From Streptomyces sp. BK340 (GTDB taxonomy: Bacteria > Actinomycetota > Actinomycetes > Streptomycetales > Streptomycetaceae): a stretch of 64,000 nt of DNA. Position numbers and translations under genes: made by a program. This document shows, piece by piece, positions 1-7,923 of the stretch. The notes beneath the pieces were generated by a model, which saw only the letters and a list, made by a program, of their open reading frames with translations, was not told where the DNA came from and did not search any database. Numbering within the stretch: the stretch's first letter is position 1; the number at the start of each line of letters is the position of its first letter. The stretch lies in assembly GCF_007827595.1 (NCBI RefSeq), contig NZ_VISR01000003.1, forward strand, positions 62,001 through 126,000, in the 5' to 3' direction.

Positions 1-1
1 G

Positions 2-460
2 GAGGTGACCGGCGTGTGCAGCACGCGCAACGCCGAGCTGGTCCGCTCGCTGGGCGCGGACCACGTCGTCGACTACACGCGGGAGGACTTCACGCGCAGC
101 GGGCGGCGGTACGACGTCGTCCTCGACCTCGCGGCCAGCCAGGGGATCGCCGGCCTCCGGCGCGCCCTCACGCCCACCGGGACGCTCGTGCTCGGCAGCG
201 GGGGCAGCCCGGGGCAGTTCCTCGGGGCTCCCGTCCTCATCCTCCAGGGGCTCGCGCTCTCCCCGTTCGTCCGTCAGCGGCTGCGCCCGCTCGTCGGCCC
301 GGCACCGAGCAAGGCGGTGCTGGCGGAGCTGCGCGAGCTGGCCGACTCCGGCAGGCTCGCCCCGGTGATCGACCGGACGTACCCGCTGGGCGAGGCGCCC
401 GAGGCCGTCCGGTACCTGGAGGAGGAGCACGCGCGCGGGAAGGTCGTCGTCACGGTCTGA
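2..460 (+). CDS. Zinc-type/quinone oxidoreductase, C-terminal part (5' end outside window)
   Basis: The frame is open from the first bases of the window, so the gene starts upstream and only about 152 C-terminal residues are visible. They contain the second half of an MDR-superfamily Rossmann domain: a typical LGADHVVDY stretch near the beginning, a YDVVLDLAAS strand, a substituted GTLVLGSGG turn, and the closing GKVVV strand before the stop. Family members reduce quinones or alkenals, or oxidise alcohols, with NADPH in the cytosol. The catalytic N-terminal GroES-like domain is missing here, so zinc binding and substrate cannot be judged. Family assignment is firm, specific function is not. 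Confidence 0.8.
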   Translation, partial: EVTGVCSTRNAELVRSLGADHVVDYTREDFTRSGRRYDVVLDLAASQGIAGLRRALTPTGTLVLGSGGSPGQFLGAPVLILQGLALSPFVRQRLRPLVGPAPSKAVLAELRELADSGRLAPVIDRTYPLGEAPEAVRYLEEEHARGKVVVTV

Positions 461-542
461 CGGGGCGGCCTCGACGCACGGGTGCCACGGCACACGGATG
501 CCCCGCGGTGACGGGCCCACCGCGGGGCACGTGCGGGACGGG

Positions 543-908
543 TCAGGTCCCCTTCGCCCTCGCGTAGTCCGTCGCCGTGGGTCCCGCGAAGTCGTACACC
601 ACGACCTGCTCGTCGCCCACGACCCACGCGTCGTGCCCGGGCGGGCACATGAAGACGTCACCGGGGCCCACCTCACCCTCACCGCCGTCGTCCATGCGGA
701 TGTGCAGGCGGCCCTGAACGACATAGGCGCTGTGGGGGAACTGACAGCTTTCGGTGCCCGCGATCGGTGCCACGGACTCGGACCAGCGCCAGCCCGGTTC
801 GAACGTGCCGACGGCGAAGTCGAGCCCGGTCAGGTGGACGGCTTCGAGATGGCCCCGGGGAAAGTCACGCCGTTCGTCGGGCTTGTCTACCGTCTTCACT
901 TCCAACAT
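543..908 (-). CDS. Small single-domain cupin protein
   Basis: A 121-residue protein with both cupin motifs of a small beta-barrel: the first around residues 59-70 (H59, then YVVQGRLHI) and the second at residues 83-92 (GDVFMCPPGH). Only part of the usual metal-binding His/His/Glu set is clear, as motif 1 has a single obvious His. An AGGAGG-type ribosome site precedes the ATG. Cupins of this size are often small-molecule binding or isomerase proteins; substrate unknown. It stands alone, convergent with the dehydrogenase fragment and followed upstream by about 200 bp without a gene. Confidence 0.8.
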   Translation of the reverse strand: MLEVKTVDKPDERRDFPRGHLEAVHLTGLDFAVGTFEPGWRWSESVAPIAGTESCQFPHSAYVVQGRLHIRMDDGGEGEVGPGDVFMCPPGHDAWVVGDEQVVVYDFAGPTATDYARAKGT

Positions 909-1115
909 GACGGTGTCCTCCCTTCCTGCCGCTCACCACGGCCGGGGCGGGTCGCCGTCCCCGGCGGCACCGGCGTTCCGGCGGCGGCCGCACCCCACGA
1001 CACCATCGTGTGCCCGTCAACTGGGAGCCGCCATTCGGGCGGAGGGCGGAGCGCGGGAAGACAACGTTGTCTCCCTCGGGTCGGCACTTCCGCCCCCACC
1101 GTCTCCCCATACGCG

Positions 1116-1817
1116 TCAGCCCCGCACGGCGCCCTGCGCAGGCACCCCGCCCCCGTCGCCGGTCCGCTCGACGCGCCCCACGGTGAACACCGCGCAGACG
1201 TAGGCGAGATCGAGGACGAGGCAGCCGATGTAGAGGTAGTACATGAGGGCGTTGTCGTAGCGTGGATCCCCGTCGGGGTCGGTGAGCATCGAGAGCGAGG
1301 CGCAGGCGGTGCCCAGCAGCTTGGTCACGGCGATTCCCACCGACTGGCCGCGCGTGCCCAGGCGTGCGGCCGCCATCGCCAGGAACATCCCGGACATGGC
1401 CAGGTTGCTGCCGAACGCGGTGAGCGCACCGACCCCCTCGTCGAACTGCTCGGACGCGTAGTTCATGCCCGGGTAGGCGAGGGCGAGCAGGACGGCCAGC
1501 GCGGGCAGGAACAACCGGTCCGGCAGGTAGGGGAATTCGGACCGACCGAAGCGTACGACGGTGTAGCCGATGGCGAGGTCGAAGCAGAACCAGACGATGT
1601 TGATCACGTGCATGACCCCGGACGGCGGCCGCACGAACGCGAACATGAACTCCCAGCTGATGTTCGTCGCGAACGCGACGACAGGCATCCCGAACGTGCG
1701 CTCCCGCAGCCCCGTGCGGATCAGCAGCACGTACGCGACACTCCAGAAGAGCCCGGTTCCGAGCAGAAATCCCGTGTGCACGAGCTGCATCAGCATCCTC
1801 CGCCGACGGACCGTCAT
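1116..1817 (-). CDS. Pyr4/PaxB-type integral membrane protein, putative terpene cyclase
   Basis: About 233 residues with seven likely transmembrane helices and hardly any soluble part. Two landmarks match the fungal and bacterial Pyr4/PaxB membrane terpene cyclase family: an acidic residue in SWEFMFAF (Glu56 counted from the chosen start) and an Asp in CLVLDLAY (Asp203), at the positions of the two acidic residues described as essential in Pyr4. A WFCFDLAIGYT segment also fits. The start at 1817 (MTVRRRRML) puts positive charges before the first helix; the frame stays open upstream to 1919. No prenyltransferase, epoxidase or other terpene gene is next to it, so cyclase activity is inference and it may have another role. 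Confidence 0.6.
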   Translation of the reverse strand: MTVRRRRMLMQLVHTGFLLGTGLFWSVAYVLLIRTGLRERTFGMPVVAFATNISWEFMFAFVRPPSGVMHVINIVWFCFDLAIGYTVVRFGRSEFPYLPDRLFLPALAVLLALAYPGMNYASEQFDEGVGALTAFGSNLAMSGMFLAMAAARLGTRGQSVGIAVTKLLGTACASLSMLTDPDGDPRYDNALMYYLYIGCLVLDLAYVCAVFTVGRVERTGDGGGVPAQGAVRG

Positions 1818-1869
1818 GCCTGCCGGTGCCCACTCTGACACGGTGACAGCCACCGGCGCAGGACGGCCG

Positions 1870-2497
1870 GTCGCAGTCCGGCGTCGAAGACGTCCCGGTC
1901 CGGGGAGTTCCTCGCCCATGTGGACCGGGGGCGGAAGTTCATCGGGCGGTACAACGGGCTGCCGGACGTGGTCCCGGATGCCGTGTCGGCCCGGGCGTTC
2001 CTTCAGGCGTGCGCCGAGAAGGAGGCGGCCGACGCCGTCCGTATCCGCGGGATCCGGTACGGCGGCACGCTCGTCGGGCGGTGATCCTGCGCCGGATGGA
2101 CGTGCCGCAGGGCACCGCCGGGGCGGGCTGTCGGCTGGAGCCGGCGGCCGTGGGCCGGGGCCTGGTGACCCGGGCGGCCCGGGTGCTCATCGACCGGGCG
2201 GTCCGGGAGCGGGGCATCCACCGCGTCGAGTGGTGGGTGTCGCCGGAGAACGCGCCCGGCAACGCGGTGACCCGGGCGGCCCGGGTGCTCATCGACCGGG
2301 CGGTCCGGGAGCGGGGCATCCACCGCGTCGAGTGGTGGGTGTCGCCGGAGAACGCGCCCGGCAACGCGGTGGCCCGGCGGCTCGGCATGCACAAGGACGC
2401 CGTCCTCAGGGAGAGTTACCTCTACCGGGGTGAGCGGCACGACGTGGAGATCCGGTCACTGCCGGCACCGGGGCGGCCGTCCGGTGCCGGCGAGTGA
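1870..2497 (+). pseudogene. GNAT acetyltransferase (RimJ/RimL type), frameshifted, with an internal 102-bp tandem duplication
   Basis: Two reading frames together spell one GNAT. The N-terminal part (FLAHVDRGRKFIGRYNG, then YGGTLVG) runs in one frame and stops at 2082-2084; the rest continues in another frame from about 2080 (VILRRMD) to 2497 and ends YLYRGERHDVEIRSL. Family proteins of this type are about 170-190 residues and N-acylate protein termini or small amines using acetyl-CoA. The segment from the acetyl-CoA-binding helix to the next strand, 34 residues beginning VTRAARVLID, occurs twice in perfect tandem (see repeat entry). No convincing start codon is visible and the 5' end runs into the leader of the divergent membrane gene. 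Broken by at least one indel; the duplication would also distort the fold. Confidence 0.75.
2164..2367 (+). repeat. Perfect 102-bp direct tandem repeat (2 copies) inside the GNAT pseudogene
   Basis: Copies at 2164-2265 and 2266-2367 appear identical. The unit is a multiple of three, so the duplication adds exactly 34 codons in frame. It begins at GGTGACCCGG and ends GGCAACGC. The sequence after copy 2 (GGTGGCCCGG) resembles the start of the unit, which gives the short homology expected for slippage or unequal recombination. Confidence 0.95.
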
Positions 2498-2498
2498 G

Positions 2499-3404
2499 CT
2501 ACCAGGTCCGTCCCGACCGCAGCAGCAGCTCGCGGACGCGGACCACGTCGGGGTTGTCCGAGGCGCCGGGACGCTGGACGAGGAAGCCCGTGTTGATCGG
2601 CGGGTCCTCCGGTGCCAGCAGTTCCACGAGCGCGCCCGACGCCAGCTCGTCGGCGCACAGATAGCGGGGCAGCACGCTGAACCCCGCTCCCGCGAGCACC
2701 GCCGCCAGCACCCCGCGCAGGTCGGGCACGGTCACGGCGGCGGTGCAGGAGAGGCGTCGGCCGAACACGTGCCGCCAGTAGCGGCGGGCGATCGGCAGAT
2801 CCTCGGCGTAGGTGATCAGGGGTACGGAGTGCAGGGCGGCCGGTCCTTCGGCAGGCAGCCGGTCCGTCAGCCGCTCGGCCCAGACGGGCGCGGCGACCAG
2901 GACGAACTCCTCGTCGGCCAGCGGCACGGCGTGGAGCGTGCGGCCGCGCGGGCGGGCGGTGGCGATGACCAGGTCGTGGCGGCCCGCGCGCAGCTCGTCC
3001 AGCAGCGGTTCGGTCAGCCCGGTGGCCACCCGCAGCCGTACGCCCTCGGCGACGAGGGGGGCCAGCGCGGGCAGGACGGTCGTGCACAGGAACTCGGCGG
3101 GCCCGGCGAGGTGAACGGGCTCCGGACGTGCTCCCTCGCGCGGCTCGGGACCGGCGACGGCGGCCAGCTCGTCCAGTGGTGCGGCGATCCGGGCGGCCAG
3201 TTCCTCGGCCACCTGAGTCGGCGCCACCCCGCGCGGCAGCCGTTCGAACAGTTCCCGGCCGGTCTGCCGTTCCAGTGTGCGCATCTGCGTCGTCACCGTC
3301 GGCTGTGACAGGCCCAGCAGACGGGCGGCGCCGGTGAAGGAGCCGGAGCGGTAGACCGCGAGGAAGGTGCGCAGCAGGTTCAGGTCGAGAGCGGGGATGT
3401 CCAC
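2499..3404 (-). CDS. LysR-family transcriptional regulator
   Basis: 301 residues with an N-terminal winged helix-turn-helix (residues about 8-45; TFLAVYRSGSFTGAARLLG then SQPTVTTQM) and a periplasmic-binding-like effector domain. It is divergent from the DJ-1/PfpI-type gene at 3560 and the 155-bp gap holds inverted repeats that suit a LysR site, so the neighbour is the likely target and autoregulation is probable. Effector unknown. The start at 3404 follows family alignment (MDIPALDLNLLRTF). Confidence 0.92.
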   Translation of the reverse strand: MDIPALDLNLLRTFLAVYRSGSFTGAARLLGLSQPTVTTQMRTLERQTGRELFERLPRGVAPTQVAEELAARIAAPLDELAAVAGPEPREGARPEPVHLAGPAEFLCTTVLPALAPLVAEGVRLRVATGLTEPLLDELRAGRHDLVIATARPRGRTLHAVPLADEEFVLVAAPVWAERLTDRLPAEGPAALHSVPLITYAEDLPIARRYWRHVFGRRLSCTAAVTVPDLRGVLAAVLAGAGFSVLPRYLCADELASGALVELLAPEDPPINTGFLVQRPGASDNPDVVRVRELLLRSGRTW

Positions 3405-3438
3405 GAGGCCGAGTATTCACCGGATCGCGGCCCGCCTG

Positions 3439-3492
3439 ACCCATAGGGGATCCTATGTCTGCCATTCGCCGCTTCATTGGTTTCCTATGGGT
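3439..3492. promoter_or_regulatory. Putative LysR operator in the divergent LysR/DJ-1 promoter region
   Basis: Three copies of the half-site lie between the two divergent genes: ACCCATAGG at 3439-3447, CCTATG at 3452-3457 and CCTATGGGT at 3484-3492. The first two form an inverted repeat with a 4-bp spacer (CATAGG, GGAT, CCTATG); the first and third form 9-bp inverted arms. LysR proteins usually bind a recognition site plus an activation site in this layout. Inference from sequence symmetry only. Confidence 0.6.
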
Positions 3493-3559
3493 GGTGTCGC
3501 CTACGTTTGCGGCACGAGCGCACGTTCCACAAGCGCACTGTTCAGGGAGCACAACACCC

Positions 3560-4255
3560 ATGTCGAAGATCCTTTTCGTACTGACCGGCGCCACCCACTG
3601 GACGCTCGCCGACGGCACCCGGCACCCGACCGGCTTCTGGGCCGAGGAGGTCGTGGTCCCGTACCTCGCCCTCAGGGCCGCCGGCCACGAGGTCGTCGTC
3701 GCGACGCCGGGCGCGGTGGTGCCCACGGTCGACCGGGCGAGCCTCGCGCCCGAGTTCAACGGCGGTCCGGAAGGGGCCGACAGGGTGGCGCGCGCCCTGG
3801 AGGAGATGACCGAGCTGCGGGCACCGGTGAAGCTGGCGGAGGTCGGTCTCGACGACTTCGCCGCCGTGTTCTACCCCGGTGGGCACGGGCCCATGGAGGA
3901 CCTGTCCGCGGACGCCGACTCGGGCCGCCTGCTGACCGCGGCCCTCGATTCGGGCAAGCCGCTGGCGGTGGTCTGCCACGGTCCGGCCGCGCTGCTCGCG
4001 GCGGTGCGGGCGGACGGCTCGAACGCCTTCGCCGGCTACCGGGTGGCGGCCTTCACCAATGCGGAGGAGACGCAGGGCGGGCTCGCCGAGCGGGCCGCCT
4101 GGCTGCTCCAGGACCGGCTGACCGAGGCGGGTGTCGAGGTCCAGGTGGCCGAGCCGTGGGCACCGCACGTGGTCGTCGACCGCAACCTGGTCACCGGTCA
4201 GAACCCGGCCTCCTCGGCGCCGGTCGCCGAGGAGCTGCTGAAGAAGCTGGGCTGA
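3560..4255 (+). CDS. DJ-1/PfpI (type 1 glutamine amidotransferase-like) protein
   Basis: 231 residues of the Hsp31/DJ-1/PfpI fold. The nucleophile elbow is AVVCHGPAAL with Cys139 and His140, and Glu30 (FWAEE) completes the usual Glu-Cys-His set. Length and motifs match the Hsp31-like class I subfamily, whose members act as glyoxalase III or protein/nucleotide deglycases; which one applies cannot be told from sequence. The start at 3560 has GGGAG upstream; an in-frame ATG at 3455 sits inside the operator and is less likely. Likely controlled by the divergent LysR, perhaps in response to a reactive electrophile. Confidence 0.85.
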   Translation: MSKILFVLTGATHWTLADGTRHPTGFWAEEVVVPYLALRAAGHEVVVATPGAVVPTVDRASLAPEFNGGPEGADRVARALEEMTELRAPVKLAEVGLDDFAAVFYPGGHGPMEDLSADADSGRLLTAALDSGKPLAVVCHGPAALLAAVRADGSNAFAGYRVAAFTNAEETQGGLAERAAWLLQDRLTEAGVEVQVAEPWAPHVVVDRNLVTGQNPASSAPVAEELLKKLG

Positions 4256-4430
4256 GACAGCCGGCTGACGCAGCCGGGCCGATGCCGCGGCACTGCCGAG
4301 CGGCGGCCGACCACATGTGCGGAAAATTGGTCGGCCGTCGCCTGCAACCTCGCCCGGGGTCGGACGTCTGTCGGGGTGGAGGCCTCCACTTCGACCAATG
4401 TCCGAGCGACCCGAGCAACCGAAGGAACAC

Positions 4431-4898
4431 ATGTCCGCACACCGTGTCCCCCGCCCTCGCCGCATCCGCAGGCTGCGTACCGCCCTGGGGGTCTCCGCCG
4501 TGGGCGCGGCCCTGGCCGTAGGCGGCACCGTGACCGCCCAGGCGGTCCAGGCCGGCGCCGCTGCCGGATCCCACGTCTCGACGGGCCGTGCCACGCCGTC
4601 ACCCGTGCCGTCCCCGGTCCGTACGGCGACGCCCACGCCGGTGCCGTCGGCCCCCCGCACGGGCACTCCGACCCCGGTTCCGTCCGCCCCCCGCACAGGC
4701 ACTCCCACTCCGGTGCCGTCCACCACGCACCCGGGGACGCCGCACCCCGTGCCGGCCACCCCCTCACCGGTCCCGTCCACGGCGGCCCCGGCGCCGGTGC
4801 CCCGCCCCGCCGACGCCCACGGCCACCGGACCGCGTCGCCGAGTCCGGTCCCCGCGACAGGGCACGCGGCGCCTGCGCCGGTTCCGCAGCACCACTGA
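4431..4898 (+). CDS. Secreted Pro/Thr/Ser-rich repeat protein
   Basis: 155 residues. An N-terminal basic stretch (RVPRPRRIRRLR) and an Ala/Val-rich hydrophobic segment ending TAQAVQAG form a signal peptide or N-terminal anchor. The remainder is low complexity and made of repeats of the type GTPTPVPSAPRT, with about nine PVP units; no folded domain is visible. Such segments act as extended wall-spanning spacers. GAAGGA lies just before the ATG at 4431. It precedes the sigma factor gene and is separated from it by a strong hairpin. Function unknown. Confidence 0.7.
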   Translation: MSAHRVPRPRRIRRLRTALGVSAVGAALAVGGTVTAQAVQAGAAAGSHVSTGRATPSPVPSPVRTATPTPVPSAPRTGTPTPVPSAPRTGTPTPVPSTTHPGTPHPVPATPSPVPSTAAPAPVPRPADAHGHRTASPSPVPATGHAAPAPVPQHH

Positions 4899-4906
4899 GG
4901 CAGGCC

Positions 4907-4947
4907 GGGTGTGCGGGGAGGCGCCCGGTGCGGCTCCCCGCACACCC
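4907..4947 (+). terminator. Strong hairpin between the repeat protein and the sigma factor gene
   Basis: GGGTGTGCGGGGAG (4907-4920) pairs perfectly with CTCCCCGCACACCC (4934-4947): 14 bp with a 13-nt loop, immediately after the stop of the secreted protein. No U-tract follows. It ends 13 nt before the ATG at 4961, so it could terminate upstream transcription or fold in the sigma factor leader. Confidence 0.75.
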
Positions 4948-4960
4948 GGTCGGGAGATCC

Positions 4961-5647
4961 ATGACGACAGCGACACCACCGGCGGCGGCCCTGCCCTGGG
5001 ACCGGGCCGGCACTGCGGAGTCCGCACCGGCCTGGCGCAGGTTCACGCATGCGCTGCGGGCCCGCGTCCTCACGCGCGTACGCGCCGGTACGACGGCGGC
5101 CCCGCAACCCCGCGACAGCGGTGACGGCACCGGGGCACAGGGAGTGCCCCTCCCCGAACGGCCTCCCGGGATCGAGGAGTTGTACCACCATCGCCGGCTG
5201 TCCCTGGTGCGCCTGGCGGTGCTGCTGGTGGACGACCTGCCGACGGCAGAGGACGTCGTACAGGACGCCTTCACGGCGCTGTTCCGCCGCCACGGACACC
5301 GGCTCGGCTCGCTGGACGACCCGGAGGCCTATCTGCGGACCAGTGTCGTCAACGCGGCCCGGTCGGTGCTGCGGCGGCGCAGGACCGTACGGGCGCACGC
5401 CCCCGAACCGGAGCAGCATGCCCCCGCGCCGGAGGAGGACGTCCTGCTCCACGAGGACCACCGTGAGGTGCTGGCGGCCCTGCGGACGCTGACCCCGCGT
5501 CAGCGTGAGGTGCTGGTCCTGCGCTACTGGTCGCACCTGTCCGAGGCCGAGATCGCGGCGACGCTCGGTCTGTCGCGCGGCACCGTCAAGTCCACCGCCA
5601 GCAGGGCCCTGGTCGCCCTCGGCCGACGTCTGGAGGGTCTGCGATGA
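4961..5647 (+). CDS. SigE-family (ECF-like) RNA polymerase sigma factor
   Basis: 228 residues. Sigma region 2 runs from about residue 70 to 135 (LYHHRRLSLVRLAVLLVDD, then AEDVVQDAFTALF) and region 4 from about 170 to the end (LTPRQREVLVLRYW, AEIAATLGLSRGTVKS). The first 65 residues are a poorly conserved extension. The next gene starts in its stop codon (ATGA overlap), which suggests that the small membrane protein is its partner or anti-sigma factor. Start at 4961 is the only sensible ATG after the hairpin. Target promoters unknown. Confidence 0.88.
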   Translation: MTTATPPAAALPWDRAGTAESAPAWRRFTHALRARVLTRVRAGTTAAPQPRDSGDGTGAQGVPLPERPPGIEELYHHRRLSLVRLAVLLVDDLPTAEDVVQDAFTALFRRHGHRLGSLDDPEAYLRTSVVNAARSVLRRRRTVRAHAPEPEQHAPAPEEDVLLHEDHREVLAALRTLTPRQREVLVLRYWSHLSEAEIAATLGLSRGTVKSTASRALVALGRRLEGLR

Positions 5648-5985
5648 ACGAGTCAGGCACCGGGACCGCGCCGACGCCGGTCGAGGAGCTGCTGCGGGCC
5701 GCCCTGGCCGCCCGGGCACAGTCCGTCGGCCCGGCCGATCTGCGGCCGCTGCGCCCGCCGACCGGAGCGGCCCGCTCCCGCCGGGTGCCCGTTCGCCGGG
5801 TCACGGTGGCCCTGCTGGCCCTGGCCGCGGTGGCGGCCCTGGTGTTCTTCACCGTCCGCGGCGGCCCGGCCCACCCGGCCGAACCGGCCCGCTCCCCCCG
5901 GCCGACGATCGGCACCCCCTCCCCGGAGCCCAGCCCCGTCCGCCCGTCCACGGCCGTTCCGACCCCCGCCTCCCCGACGCCGTAG
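5644..5985 (+). CDS. Small single-pass membrane protein, putative sigma-factor partner
   Basis: 113 residues: a cytosolic N-terminal part of about 55 residues with a short helix (VEELLRAALAARAQ), an Arg-rich stretch, one transmembrane segment (about residues 57-75, VALLALAAVAALVFF), then an outside tail rich in Pro, Ser and Thr. It overlaps the sigma factor stop by 4 bp, so the two are translationally coupled. This topology fits a minimal anti-sigma factor, and similar small membrane proteins follow SigE-type sigma genes in Streptomyces. No zinc-binding motif is present. The exported tail resembles the repeats of the protein at 4431. Confidence 0.75.
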   Translation: MNESGTGTAPTPVEELLRAALAARAQSVGPADLRPLRPPTGAARSRRVPVRRVTVALLALAAVAALVFFTVRGGPAHPAEPARSPRPTIGTPSPEPSPVRPSTAVPTPASPTP

Positions 5986-6102
5986 TCCGTCGCTCGATCG
6001 ACTTGACCAAGCCGGCCCGGGTTTCCCCGCCCCCTGCACCCCTCGCGCCTCACCCGTCCACACGCTCGGCAACGAAGACGACCTGACGCTAAGTTGGGCG
6101 GC

Positions 6103-7068
6103 ATGAGCAACCTTGACCGCGCTCCCGTGCCGAGCGTGTGCGGCGGCCGCGGATTCGTCGTCGCCGAACCCGTCCGCGAGCTGCTGAGCCCCCGCCTGGT
6201 GAAACTCGGGGAGTCGACCGAGGTCCGCCGACTGCTGCCGAACCTCGGCCGACGCATGATCGGCGCATGGGCCTTCGTCGACCACTACGGCCCCGACGAC
6301 ATCGCCGACGAGCCCGGCATGCAGGTCCCGCCGCATCCGCACATCGGGTTGCAGACGGTCAGCTGGCTGCACGAGGGCGAAGTGCTGCACCGGGACTCCA
6401 CCGGCAGCCTCCAGACGATCCGGCCCAAGCAGCTGGGCCTGATGACCTCGGGCCGGGCCATCAGCCACTCCGAGGAGAGCCCCAGGTCGCACGCCCGCTT
6501 CCTGCACGGCGCCCAGTTGTGGGTCGCGCTCCCGGACGAGCACCGCCACACCGACCCCAGGTTCGAGTACCACTCGGAACTGCCCACGGTCACCGCGCCC
6601 GGTCTGACCGCGACCGTGATCCTCGGCGACCTCGACGGATCGTCCTCGCCCGGTACGACGTTCACCCCGATCGTCGGCGCCGACCTCGCCCTCAGCCGGG
6701 GCGCCGACCTCCGCCTCCCCCTCGTACCGGACTTCGAGTACGGCGTGCTGGCCATGTCCGGCGAGGTGCACGTGGACGGGGTGCCGGTACTGCCCGGCTC
6801 ACTGCTCTACCTCGGCTGCGGCCGCACCGAACTCCCGCTGCGCGCCGAGTCGGACGCCGGGATCATGCTGCTGGGCGGCGAGCCGTTCGCCGAGGAGCTG
6901 ATCATGTGGTGGAACTTCGTCGGGCGTACGCAGGAGGAGATCGAGCAGGCCCGTGAGGAATGGATGAGCGGGTCGGGATTCGGTGAGGTCAAGGGCTATG
7001 ACGGGGACCCGCTGCCGGCGCCGGAGCTGCCGCCGGTGCCGCTGAAGGCGCGGGGTCGAGTGCGCTGA
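6103..7068 (+). CDS. Pirin family bicupin protein
   Basis: 321 residues with the pirin N-terminal metal site: PPHPHIGLQT and WLHEGEVLHRDS in the first barrel, then ISHSEES. The His-x-His and His-x-Glu ligands expected for Fe(II) are all present. The C-terminal pirin domain includes EPFAEELIMWWNFV, a well conserved signature. Bacterial pirins are quercetinase-like dioxygenases or redox-sensing regulators; role here unknown. ATG at 6103 is preceded by a weak GGGCGG. It appears monocistronic. Confidence 0.93.
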   Translation: MSNLDRAPVPSVCGGRGFVVAEPVRELLSPRLVKLGESTEVRRLLPNLGRRMIGAWAFVDHYGPDDIADEPGMQVPPHPHIGLQTVSWLHEGEVLHRDSTGSLQTIRPKQLGLMTSGRAISHSEESPRSHARFLHGAQLWVALPDEHRHTDPRFEYHSELPTVTAPGLTATVILGDLDGSSSPGTTFTPIVGADLALSRGADLRLPLVPDFEYGVLAMSGEVHVDGVPVLPGSLLYLGCGRTELPLRAESDAGIMLLGGEPFAEELIMWWNFVGRTQEEIEQAREEWMSGSGFGEVKGYDGDPLPAPELPPVPLKARGRVR

Positions 7069-7269
7069 ACAGCGTCCGGAGCCAGAAGGGTGGCTCGCTC
7101 GAATTTCGACTTCTCGACGTGACCGAGCATGAGCGCAGCGCAATCGATGTGACGTGAAGTCCTCTTGAGTCGGCCCGCAGCCGGCAAAAGACTGCTGCGG
7201 TAGCGAGGCCGCGTGCGTCCCGGGAACCCGCGGCGCAGCAGACACGATCACCATGTGAGGAGAACGTCG

Positions 7270-7785
7270 ATGTCCGACGCCGGCCGTCGAGACGACGGCC
7301 ACTCGATCACGCTGACCGATGGAACCGCCACCCGAACCCGGGAGGCGGCCTCCGTCGATCTGGTGCCGGTCCAGGATTTGCACCGCCGCTGCTCACTGGG
7401 CAGCCGAGCCCTGCGATACCACGCGGGCAAGTCCGGACTCTCACCCACCGAATGGCGTCAGCTGTCCAGCCCGGAGCGCGGCACCACACTGGTGACCGCT
7501 CCGGCCGAGCGCGCGGACCACATCATCGCCATGACGAACGTCATGCGCACCGATCAGCGAGGGGTGGGGGAACTCGCGATCCTGGTCGAGGACGCGTGGC
7601 AGGCCAGGGGCCTTGGCACCGCGTTGGCCGAACATGCGGCGACCGTCGCCCGCCGCGAGGGACACCACTCGCTGGCCGCCACGGTGGCGGCGAGCAACGA
7701 GCCGATGCTCCACGTCCTGGAGAAACTGGACGCGAGGCCGGTCGGAGCCACCGGTTCCGTGCTCGATCTCCGCATCCCGCTCTAG
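7270..7785 (+). CDS. GNAT-family N-acetyltransferase
   Basis: 171 residues. The acetyl-CoA binding motif A is clear at GELAILVEDAWQARGLG then TALAEHA, followed by a short beta5-alpha4 region ending in LDLRIPL. The N-terminal 70 residues (QDLHRRCSLGSRALRYH) resemble the single-domain GNATs that accompany acyl-CoA synthetase or universal-stress genes in actinobacteria. GTGAGGAG lies 7 nt before the ATG at 7270. Substrate not predictable. It opens the stress-type block that continues with the Rieske protein and catalase. Confidence 0.85.
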   Translation: MSDAGRRDDGHSITLTDGTATRTREAASVDLVPVQDLHRRCSLGSRALRYHAGKSGLSPTEWRQLSSPERGTTLVTAPAERADHIIAMTNVMRTDQRGVGELAILVEDAWQARGLGTALAEHAATVARREGHHSLAATVAASNEPMLHVLEKLDARPVGATGSVLDLRIPL

Positions 7786-7923
7786 GCCCAATGCCGCTGT
7801 TCTACGCTGTGGCCTCGGGTTTTCGCACGGTCGGGGCGATCTTGGATGCGGGAACGACGGTGACCGCGTCGGCCGGCGAGGCGGGGCTGACCTCCCGACG
7901 CGTGGCGACCTCCCTCGGTCCTC

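Noticed and set aside
498..1838. 446-residue plus-strand open frame opposite the cupin and membrane protein
   Set aside because: His/Glu/Arg/Val-rich shadow; no start signal or domain.
3542..5719. 725-residue minus-strand open frame spanning the DJ-1, repeat-protein and sigma genes
   Set aside because: Crosses several real genes and a hairpin; composition is low-complexity Gly/Arg/Val.
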